64,000 nt of DNA from Kitasatospora sp. GP82 (GTDB lineage: Bacteria; Actinomycetota; Actinomycetes; Streptomycetales; Streptomycetaceae): the NCBI RefSeq assembly GCF_029892105.1, contig NZ_JARZAJ010000003.1, forward strand, positions 186,001 through 250,000, written 5' to 3'. Positions 57,365 through 64,000 of the stretch are shown piece by piece (position 1 is the stretch's first letter; each line of letters begins with the position of its first letter). Made by a program: the position numbers and the translations under genes. The notes under the pieces are model-generated. The model did no database searches, was not told the DNA's origin, and saw nothing but the letters and a program-made list of their open reading frames with translations.

Positions 57365-59611
57365 TCAGCTCTCCGTCGGGCCGCCCACCGGCTCGACGGA
57401 GAGCTCGAACCACATCCGCTTGCCCGTACCTCTGGGCTCCACGCCCCACCCGTCGGCCAGCGCCTCGACCAGCATCAGTCCACGCCCGGAGGACGCCTGC
57501 TCCCCCGGTGTGCGGCGGGTCGGCCAGAGGTCCGACTCGTCCTCGACCTCGACCCGCAGCCGGGCTCGCCCGAGGGGCTCCCCGGAGGGGGCGGACTCGC
57601 GGTAGAGCCGGGCGGTGAACATCGCGTCCCGATCGGTGTGCCGGATCGCGTTGGTGACCAGTTCGGAGGCCAACAGCTCGGCGGTGTCCACGAGTTCGGC
57701 GACGCCCCAGCGGCGCAGCGCATCCCGCAGCTCGCCGCGCAGCTCGGAGATCCTGGCCAGGTCGGCCTGGCCGATGCGGCGGCGCAACTGCTGGGCGGCG
57801 AGGCCGCCGGCCGGGCCATCCCAGCGGAGCAGCAACAGCGCTATGTCGTCCTCGCGTTCGGTGGAGTCCGCCGCCTGCGAGGCGATCCGGTCGGCCAGGA
57901 CCTCCAGCGGGTCGTGGGGGGACTCGCCCCGGCCGGGGAGATCGCCGCAGACGGCGGCGCAGAGCCGGGCGAAGCCGGTGTCCAGGTCCATGCCCCTGGC
58001 CTCGACCAGGCCGTCGGTGCAGAGCACCACCGTCTCGCCCGGGTCCAGGCTGAACCGGGTGACGCGGTACTCCTCGTCCGGGTCGACGCCCAGCGGCAGC
58101 CCTCCGGCGACGGGTACGGGGGTGGCGCTGCCGTCGGCGCGGCGGACCACCGGGTCCAGATGGCCGGCCCGGACGGCGTAGACCACGCCGTAGTCGACGT
58201 TGACCTCGGCGTAGGTGCAGGTCGCGAAGTGATCGGTGTCCAGGTCGGCCAGGAAGCGGGAGGCCCTGGCCATCACGGCGGCGGGCGGGTGGCCCTCGGC
58301 GGCGTACGCGCGCAGCGCGATCCGCAGCTGGCCCATGATCCCGGCGGCGTGCACATCGTGGCCCTGGACATCGCCGATCACCAGACCGACGTGTCCGCCG
58401 GGCAGCGGGACGACGTCGTACCAGTCGCCGCCGATCTGCAGCCCCGACCCGGCTGCCAGATAGCGCACGGCGGTGGTGACGCCGGGAATCGACGGCACGG
58501 TGCGCGGCAGCATGACGCGCTGGAGCCCCGCCGCGAGTTCGTGCTCGGCGTCGTGCAGCCGGGCGCGGGCGAGGGACTGGGCGACCAGGCCGCCGAGGGT
58601 GGAGAGCAGGGTGCGCTCGTCCGCGTCCAGTTCCCGGTCGTCGTCGAAGCTGACCAGGCAGATGCCGATCACCCGCCCGCTGGCGACCATCGGCAGGAAG
58701 GCCCAGGCACTGCGCGGGTTGCCGCCGGACACCCGGGGCCACACCTCGGGGTAGCGCTCGCGGTACTCGTCCCGGCTGGCGATGAAGACCGGCGCGCGGT
58801 TGCGGACGGCCTCGCCCGCCGGGTGGGCGGCGGCCAGCGGTGCGCGGTCGAACGGCCGCATCTCCTCGGCCGTGTAGCCGCTGGCGCCGAGGATCTGCAG
58901 CCGCCCGGCCTCCAGGGAGGCCAGCACCAGGCCGTCCGGGGGCAGTCCGGGCAGCGGCAGCTCGGTGAAGACCCGTGCCACATCACGCACGGTGACGGCC
59001 TCGGAGAGGGCCCGGGCTGCCTCCTTGATGAAGCGTGAGCGCTCCTCGCGCAGTGCGGCGAGTGCCCCGGCCCGCTCGCGTTTGTGCAGCTCGACGGTGG
59101 CGTCCCAGACGAAGCCGACCATCCGGGACGGGCGGCCGAAGGCGTCGGCGAGCACCCGCCCACGGAACCGTACGGCATGCAGCTCGCCACCCGGGAAGAC
59201 CGTGCGGTAGTAGGCGCCGCACTGGCCGAGTTCGGCGACGGCGCGCTCGACCCGGCGGCGGACGACGGGCGCGTCCTCGGGGTGGAGCATGGCCAGGAAG
59301 GTGGCGGAGCTGCGGTCGAAACGGCCGGCGTCGAGGCCGAGGATGGCGCACGCCCGGTGGTCGCCCTCCAGGACGTCGCGGCGGATGTCCCAGTCGAAGG
59401 AACCGATGCCGTTCGCGGCCATGGCCGGTTCGAGCCAGTCCGGGGTGGAGTCGCCGGTGCGTGTGGGCAGCCCTCGGGAGACTGCGGGCACGATCCGTCC
59501 GGCCGTCCGCCCGGGGGCGGCGCGCAGTGTGCTGGACGCTGCGGAGCTCCGGGGGCTCTGGGCCGGTGGGGTGCGGCGCGCGGGCCCTTGCGGCTCGGGC
59601 TCAGTCGCCAT
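57365..59611 (-). CDS. PAS-GAF-SpoIIE phosphatase with C-terminal HATPase
   Basis: A 748-residue cytosolic signalling protein. Order: Pro/Arg-rich N-terminus, PAS-like domain (about 60-190), GAF-type domain (about 195-365), SpoIIE PP2C phosphatase (GLQIGGDWYDVVPLPGGHVGLVIGDVQGHDVHAAGIMGQLR and LCTDGLVEAR, about 375-600), and a HATPase_c_2 domain (WGVAELVDTAELLASELVTNAIRHT and GRGLMLVEALADGWGV, about 620-740). Such modules in Streptomyces control anti-sigma/anti-anti-sigma switches in response to stress. AGGAG precedes ATG 59611. Likely acts with the neighbouring lone HATPase and unknown partners. Confidence 0.85.
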   Translation of the reverse strand: MATEPEPQGPARRTPPAQSPRSSAASSTLRAAPGRTAGRIVPAVSRGLPTRTGDSTPDWLEPAMAANGIGSFDWDIRRDVLEGDHRACAILGLDAGRFDRSSATFLAMLHPEDAPVVRRRVERAVAELGQCGAYYRTVFPGGELHAVRFRGRVLADAFGRPSRMVGFVWDATVELHKRERAGALAALREERSRFIKEAARALSEAVTVRDVARVFTELPLPGLPPDGLVLASLEAGRLQILGASGYTAEEMRPFDRAPLAAAHPAGEAVRNRAPVFIASRDEYRERYPEVWPRVSGGNPRSAWAFLPMVASGRVIGICLVSFDDDRELDADERTLLSTLGGLVAQSLARARLHDAEHELAAGLQRVMLPRTVPSIPGVTTAVRYLAAGSGLQIGGDWYDVVPLPGGHVGLVIGDVQGHDVHAAGIMGQLRIALRAYAAEGHPPAAVMARASRFLADLDTDHFATCTYAEVNVDYGVVYAVRAGHLDPVVRRADGSATPVPVAGGLPLGVDPDEEYRVTRFSLDPGETVVLCTDGLVEARGMDLDTGFARLCAAVCGDLPGRGESPHDPLEVLADRIASQAADSTEREDDIALLLLRWDGPAGGLAAQQLRRRIGQADLARISELRGELRDALRRWGVAELVDTAELLASELVTNAIRHTDRDAMFTARLYRESAPSGEPLGRARLRVEVEDESDLWPTRRTPGEQASSGRGLMLVEALADGWGVEPRGTGKRMWFELSVEPVGGPTES

Positions 59612-59925
59612 GCTTCTCCTGCCGCTGCCGTGGCATGCCGTCCTGGCGGGCGGCAATGGCCTTGAGGTGGTGGGGCAGTGTGGCGGGTGGTGGCGGTCAG
59701 TCGAGGTTCATATCTCCCCGCTGCCTTCCCGGGCACACATTCTCACTATCCTGTCGAATGTTCGGCACGGCGGCAATGCCCAGGACCGGCGGGTCGCTCG
59801 AACTTGGGCAGGTGGTTGGCGGTGCTCCCTGGAACAGGCGGCCTGCGGTGCACCGTCCAGGGATGTGAGGATCTGATGTGACCTCGGCCGTGGACTGCTC
59901 GGGGTGCGGGTTCCGGAGAGGGCGT
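59612..59925. other. upstream region of the SpoIIE gene, nothing recognised
   Basis: About 314 bp between the start of the SpoIIE gene and the end of the HATPase gene, both on the minus strand. It must hold the SpoIIE promoter. I see no motif or gene. Confidence 0.4.
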
Positions 59926-60423
59926 TCAGGGGGTGGCGAGCTCGAACCAGGTGACCTTGCCGTCCCCGCGCAGCTGCACCCCCCAGTCGTCGGCGAGCGC
60001 CTCCACCAGCAGCAGCCCGCGGCCCGAGGTCGCGTACTCCGCCGGGGCGCGGCGGCCGGGCAACCGGGCTGTGCCGTCCTGCACCTCGATGCGCAGCCGC
60101 TGCTCGGCGGTCAGGACGGCATCGAAGACCGCCCCTCTGCCGGTGTGCACCAGCGCGTTGGTGACCAGCTCGGAGGTGAGCAGCTCGGCGGTGTCCGCGA
60201 GCTCGGGCACCCCCCAGCGGCTCAGCGCGGCACGCAGCCGGTGCCGCACCGCGCTGACCGCGACCAGGTCGGCCGGATCCAGTGCGGCATGGAGTCTGCG
60301 GTGCAGGGCGCAGCCCGGCTCGTGCACCGGCGGCAGACCCCCGTCGTTACCTCTCCCGATGGGTGTGACCGTGTCACTGTTCGAAGCCGTCCGCTGGCGC
60401 GGAAACCTCGCCTGACCATCCAT
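59926..60423 (-). CDS. ATP-binding anti-sigma-type HATPase protein
   Basis: A 165-residue single HATPase_c_2 protein. The N-box is ELLTSELVTNALVHTGRG and the G-box GRGLLLVEALADDWGVQL, both close to those in the downstream SpoIIE gene. Such proteins are RsbW-like anti-sigma kinases or orphan sensors in streptomycete stress signalling. Start ATG 60423 overlaps a GTG at 60426. It is on the same strand, just upstream of the SpoIIE gene, and might be its partner. Confidence 0.8.
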   Translation of the reverse strand: MDGQARFPRQRTASNSDTVTPIGRGNDGGLPPVHEPGCALHRRLHAALDPADLVAVSAVRHRLRAALSRWGVPELADTAELLTSELVTNALVHTGRGAVFDAVLTAEQRLRIEVQDGTARLPGRRAPAEYATSGRGLLLVEALADDWGVQLRGDGKVTWFELATP

Positions 60424-60698
60424 CACCGTACGCCCCCACCTTTGTCCGGACGGCCAGCCACCGCGTCCCCCATCGGTCGGGCCGTCCCTCTTTCTGCCGA
60501 CCATCCTCATGCCCAGCAGCCGCCGTTCGCAACAGTGCGTAGGCGGTCACCTGGTGTGAAACGGGAGCTCGAAGGCTCCCGAGTGATCCTTTTGGCGGCC
60601 TGTGGGAGGTTTGCGCGGGCGGGGTACGGTTCCTGACCACCTTTCAGTTCGATTCGGACGGCGTCACGGGGCCTCGTCACCATCGTCGCGGTGCTGCG

Positions 60699-61454
60699 TC
60701 ACCGCTCCGGCGTCGAGAACGTCACCGAGCCCGTGTCGAGCGAGTAGTAGGCCCCGACGACATCCAGCTTCCCCGCCGCGATCAGCGGGCGGAGCACCCG
60801 GTCCGCGCGCAGTCGGATCACGGTCTGGCGGGTCTGGGCCCGGATGGTCGCCTCGACCAGCCGCTCGTCCGGGAGGCCGAGACGGCAGGCCTCCTCGTAG
60901 GGGGCGCGCAGGTCGCGGACGATGTCCGCGAGGTGGCCCGGCAGCCGCTCGCCGTCGCGGAAGGACTTCACGGCAGCGGTCACCGCACCGCACCGCTGGT
61001 GGCCGAGGACGACCAGCAGCTTGGCGTCCAGCTCGGTCGGGCCGTACTCCAGGCTGCCGGTGACCAGACCGTCGTGGGTGTGGGCGGCGGTCCGCACCAC
61101 CATCAGATCGCCGAGGCCCTGGTCGAAGACCAGCTCCGGTGGGACGCGGGAGTCGATGCAGGAGAAGACGACCGCGAAAGGCTCCTGCCGGCTCGCCACC
61201 TCGGAGCGGCGGGCCAGGCTCGCATCGGGCCGGGTGACACGGTCGCCGACCCAGTTGTCGTTTCCGGCCCTCAGCCGCGCCAGCGCCTGGGCCGGGGTGT
61301 CCGCCGGGCCGGCCGCGCCGCCGGCCCCCGTCGTCATTCTCCTTTGCGAGGCCGGACTCTCCGAGGCCGCGTACGCCGGGGAGGCCCCGACGCTCGTCGC
61401 CACGGCCGCCATTGCCAGGGTGCCCGCCCTGAGCAGACTCCGCCGGTCCGTCAT
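60699..61454 (-). CDS. exported beta-class carbonic anhydrase
   Basis: A 251-residue beta-carbonic anhydrase with a Tat-type signal (DRRSLLRAGTLAM) ending near AYAAS. Zinc ligands are Cys99, His152 and Cys155, with the Asp101-Arg103 dyad in FSCIDSRVPPELVFDQGLGD and HQRCGAVTA. It interconverts CO2 and bicarbonate outside the membrane. Its 5' leader contains five copies of the heptamer GTAGGCG on the coding strand. GGGAGA precedes ATG 61454. Confidence 0.85.
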   Translation of the reverse strand: MTDRRSLLRAGTLAMAAVATSVGASPAYAASESPASQRRMTTGAGGAAGPADTPAQALARLRAGNDNWVGDRVTRPDASLARRSEVASRQEPFAVVFSCIDSRVPPELVFDQGLGDLMVVRTAAHTHDGLVTGSLEYGPTELDAKLLVVLGHQRCGAVTAAVKSFRDGERLPGHLADIVRDLRAPYEEACRLGLPDERLVEATIRAQTRQTVIRLRADRVLRPLIAAGKLDVVGAYYSLDTGSVTFSTPER

Positions 61455-61465
61455 CGCCGTTCTCC

Positions 61466-61500
<35 letters not shown>

Positions 61501-61574
61501 CGCACGTACGCGCCACCCGGGCGGTGGGAGGTCACTCTAGCGGGATGCGGGAGGCGCTTTGCTCACTTCTGCAC

Positions 61575-62033
61575 TCACTTCTGCAGTACGGAAGTTGCCC
61601 GTTGGAGAAAGGAACGGAAGCGGTCGCGTTCGGACTCGTCAAAGGCTGTCCAGAGCACCGCCTCGATCCCGACCGCTCGCGCGTCGGCCTCTGCCACCGC
61701 CGCCCGCCCGGCCTCGCTGAGCCTCGTCACCAGCACCTTCCCGTGCAGTTCGGAGGGCTCGCGCTCGATCAGACCCTTGGACTCCAGATTGGCCAGGACG
61801 CCCGCCATGGTCTGCGGGGTGACAGCCGCCCCGCGCGCCAGCTGGGCACCCGACATCTCCGACCGTTCCGTCAACTGCAGCAGCACCGCGTACTGCGGCA
61901 CCGTCAGGTCGAGATCGCGCAGCGCGTCGGCCTTGGCCGCCATCATGGCCTGCTCGGCCTGCTTGATCGCGAGCCCCAGGCGCAGCTGGGCACCCTTGGA
62001 GCCGGCGAGCAGTTCGGCGGGGTCGGTGGTCAT
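61575..62033 (-). CDS. MarR-family regulator
   Basis: A 152-residue MarR protein: LTVPQYAVLLQLTERSEMSGAQLARGAAVTPQTMAGVLANLESKGLIEREPSELHGKVLVTRLSEAGRA is the winged helix. Start at MTTDPAELL 62033. It lies 120 bp before the end of the quinone oxidoreductase gene, on the same strand, and may regulate that gene or its own operon. Ligand unknown. Confidence 0.85.
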   Translation of the reverse strand: MTTDPAELLAGSKGAQLRLGLAIKQAEQAMMAAKADALRDLDLTVPQYAVLLQLTERSEMSGAQLARGAAVTPQTMAGVLANLESKGLIEREPSELHGKVLVTRLSEAGRAAVAEADARAVGIEAVLWTAFDESERDRFRSFLQRATSVLQK

Positions 62034-62153
62034 GAGCCGGTGTCTCTCCTTCGCTTGCACCGGCGTCCGAGCCGGCCGGTCGGGCCCCGGAACGGGCCCC
62101 GACCAGTATGGCCGTACCCGCCCGGCCGGCCCGGACGGCCGGTGCGGCGGGGC

Positions 62154-63131
62154 TCAGCGCACCCGCAGGACGTACTTGCCGCTCGCCGTGCGCCCCTCCA
62201 GCTGCCGGTGCGCCTCGGCGACACCGTCCCAGCCGATCTCCTCGACGTCCAGGGACAGGGTGCCGTCGGCGACCAGCCGCAGGCCCTCCTCCAGATGCGC
62301 GCGGAGCAGGTCGGGGCGGCGGGCCAGGACTCCGCCCAGGTTGTAGCCGGCGAGCGTGAAGCTGTCGTACCAGACCTGGTTGGCGCCCAGGTCGAGATCC
62401 CGGTCGGCGGCGTTGCCGATCACCACATGCCGCCCGAGCACCGCGAGCAGCCCCCTGACCTGCTCGCGCGGCTCTCCGCCGACCGAGTCGACCACGACGT
62501 CGAATCCGTGACCATCAGTCAGCTCGCTTGTCCGGTCGGCGAGTTCGCCGTAGGTGACGGCCAGGTCGTAGCCGCCCTCGACGGCCCGGGCGGCGCGCTC
62601 GGCGGTGCTCGCGGCACCGACCACCAGGGCAGCGCCGTACGCACGGGCGAGCCGTCCGAGCAGCAGCCCGAGACCGCCCGAGGCACCGAGCACCAGGACA
62701 CGGTCGCCGGTCGCGATGCGGGCCGCGCCGCGCAGGGTGCCGACGGCGGTGGCCGCATTGCAGACCGCTCCGGCGGCCAGCAGCGGGCTGAGCCCGGCGA
62801 GTTCACCCTCCAGCGGGACGGTGGTCACCGCGCCCGCGACGACGCGCTCGGCGTTGCCGCCGAAGCCGAAGGGCAGGGCGGCCACCTGCTGGCCGATCCG
62901 CAACCCGGTGACGCCCTCGCCGAGTTCGGCGACCGTACCGGCCACCTCAAGCCCCGGCACGGCGGGCAGCGCCAGCGGGAACTGCCCACGGCGGAACATA
63001 ACATCGGCGAAGTGCACCCCGGCATGACTGACGTCGATGGCGACCTCGCCCGCGCCAGGCTGCGGTGCGGGCACCTCGGCGATCTCCAGGACCTCGGGTC
63101 CACCGGTGCGGGTGTAACGGACAGCGCGCAC
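62154..63131 (-). CDS. NADPH:quinone oxidoreductase-like MDR
   Basis: A 325-residue zinc-free MDR of quinone-oxidoreductase type. The Rossmann motif is [38 protein letters not shown] and GKYVLRV end the fold. Start GTG 63131 has GTGAGGAG upstream. It resembles but does not duplicate the gene at 45405. A MarR gene lies just downstream. Substrate probably a quinone or enone. Confidence 0.8.
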   Translation of the reverse strand: MRAVRYTRTGGPEVLEIAEVPAPQPGAGEVAIDVSHAGVHFADVMFRRGQFPLALPAVPGLEVAGTVAELGEGVTGLRIGQQVAALPFGFGGNAERVVAGAVTTVPLEGELAGLSPLLAAGAVCNAATAVGTLRGAARIATGDRVLVLGASGGLGLLLGRLARAYGAALVVGAASTAERAARAVEGGYDLAVTYGELADRTSELTDGHGFDVVVDSVGGEPREQVRGLLAVLGRHVVIGNAADRDLDLGANQVWYDSFTLAGYNLGGVLARRPDLLRAHLEEGLRLVADGTLSLDVEEIGWDGVAEAHRQLEGRTASGKYVLRVR

Positions 63132-63214
63132 GGCTGCGCTCCTCACGACTCGGACTGACTCAACCCCCTGCACCTGCCCAGCTCCACGCAACCTCCGCGC
63201 CAACCGGGCATCAC

Positions 63215-63366
63215 AAGGCACCTTCTTTATATCAGGTACCTTACACATGCTCGCCACCGAATACTCGATTGCGACATCCGGCGCGCCGATCGCTTCGCGG
63301 CGGGCAACGCTGGACATGGCGGCCCGGCCCAGGTTCAATGGCCGGAGAGTTGTTTGAACGTCGTTC
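63215..63366. promoter_or_regulatory. palindromes in the divergent oxidoreductase-urease region
   Basis: AAGGCACC (63215-63222) pairs imperfectly with GGTACCTT (63235-63242), and TTGAACGTCGTTCTAA contains a GAACG-T-CGTTC inverted repeat (63356-63366) before the urease start. They are candidate regulator sites; the regulators are unknown. Confidence 0.45.
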
Positions 63367-63427
63367 TAACCACTCCGACCGACCATCCCGACACCGGCTC
63401 CACCGGCCACCCCGCGAGCGAGGCACC

Positions 63428-64000
63428 GTGCGACTGACCCCCACCGAACGGGACCGGCTGCTGATCTTCACAGCGGCCGAACTGGCCCGCGCCAGGCGCG
63501 CCCGAGGCGTCCGCCTCAACGTTCCCGAGGCCACCGCCCTGATCGCCGACACCGTCTGCGAGGCCGCCCGCGACGGACGTCGCCTCGCGGAGGCCATCGA
63601 GGCCGGGCGCAGCGTGCTCACCGCCGCCGATGTGCTGCCGGGTGTGCCGGACGTGGTCACCGTCGTCCAGGTGGAGGCCGTCTTCGACGACGGCACCCGG
63701 CTCGCCGTCGTGAACGACCCCTTCCAGGGCGCCGGATCGCTGGGCGACGAGGCCCCCGGTGCCGCGCTGATCGGCGAGGGCACGGGCTACGACCCGATCG
63801 AGGAGACGGTCGTCCTCTCCGTCCACAACACCTCGGCGGTACCGATCTCGGTCACCTCGCACTTCCACTTCTTCGAGGCCAACCCGCGCCTGGCCTTCGA
63901 TCGCGAGGCCGCCTACGGCACCCACCTGGCCGTCCCGGCCGGCTCCTCGGTGCGCTTCGACCCGGGCGCCACCGTGGAGGTCGGGCTGGTCCCGATCGGT
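63428..64000 (+). CDS. ureA: urease gamma-beta fusion (UreAB), 3' end cut by the window
   Basis: A 191-residue partial reading frame, open to the window edge. The N-terminal part is urease gamma ([53 protein letters not shown]...[10 protein letters not shown]) and it continues without a stop into urease beta ([50 protein letters not shown]). The fusion occurs in some Actinobacteria and in Helicobacter. GAGCGAGG lies before GTG 63428. The alpha subunit and nickel chaperones presumably follow beyond the window. Urease needs nickel, which links it to the nixA and nmtR loci. Confidence 0.85.
   Translation, partial: MRLTPTERDRLLIFTAAELARARRARGVRLNVPEATALIADTVCEAARDGRRLAEAIEAGRSVLTAADVLPGVPDVVTVVQVEAVFDDGTRLAVVNDPFQGAGSLGDEAPGAALIGEGTGYDPIEETVVLSVHNTSAVPISVTSHFHFFEANPRLAFDREAAYGTHLAVPAGSSVRFDPGATVEVGLVPIG

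Overview
The window is high-GC actinobacterial DNA, most likely from a Streptomycetaceae chromosome (Streptomyces or Kitasatospora). The evidence is strong third-position G/C, GTG and TTG starts with GGAGG-type ribosome sites, PPOX/F420-type, DUF2637 and SpoIIE/anti-sigma-like regulators, a DmdR-type iron box and many secreted enzymes. I saw no rRNA, tRNA, CRISPR array or large biosynthetic cluster.

Layout. 0-20 kb is mostly housekeeping and stress genes in short units: a GT87 membrane glycosyltransferase, a leaderless PPOX protein, a MarR/cupin pair with nested palindromes, an SGNH hydrolase, GNAT and HxlR proteins, AlaA-type aminotransferase, peroxiredoxin, a Tat-exported purple acid phosphatase, Dps, an MBL hydrolase and a class IV aminotransferase. 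A metal-export locus follows (P1B-4 ATPase with a coupled ferredoxin-like protein, divergent from an NmtR orthologue), then a CBS protein, a flavin dehydrogenase, a secreted SGNH lipase and a VapBC pair.

20-33.6 kb is the accessory region. It holds a decayed tyrosine integrase, an 80-residue probable immunity gene, a 2341-residue secreted RHS protein ending in a HINT domain and a Fic/Doc-type toxin tip, an upstream secreted LamG gene broken by one frameshift, and a fragment of an extracellular nuclease gene. The C-terminal toxin tip and the immunity gene look poorer in G+C than the RHS body, as expected for an exchangeable toxin module.

33.7-64 kb holds a secreted GH27 alpha-galactosidase, a NixA/HoxN nickel transporter with a Nur-like box, an orphan secreted protein, a CocE-family hydrolase, a membrane esterase, a GT39-type glycosyltransferase, an arylamine N-acetyltransferase, an ArsR/quinone-oxidoreductase pair, an HNH lipoprotein, a DsbA-family protein, an aquaporin, a 190-bp inverted-repeat element and MoaA with a MobA-like transferase. 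Next come a zinc-ribbon protein, an iron-regulated FhuF-like protein, a DUF2637 protein, a PAS-GAF-SpoIIE-HATPase phosphatase beside a lone HATPase, an exported carbonic anhydrase, a MarR protein, a second quinone oxidoreductase and the start of a urease gamma-beta fusion that runs off the end.

Three themes link genes. Nickel/cobalt: the NmtR/P1B-4 export locus, the Nur-boxed NixA importer and urease. Inter-cell competition: the LamG/RHS/HINT/Fic locus with its putative immunity gene. Redox and metal stress: peroxiredoxin, Dps, FhuF with an iron box, and two ArsR/MarR/HxlR-linked oxidoreductases.
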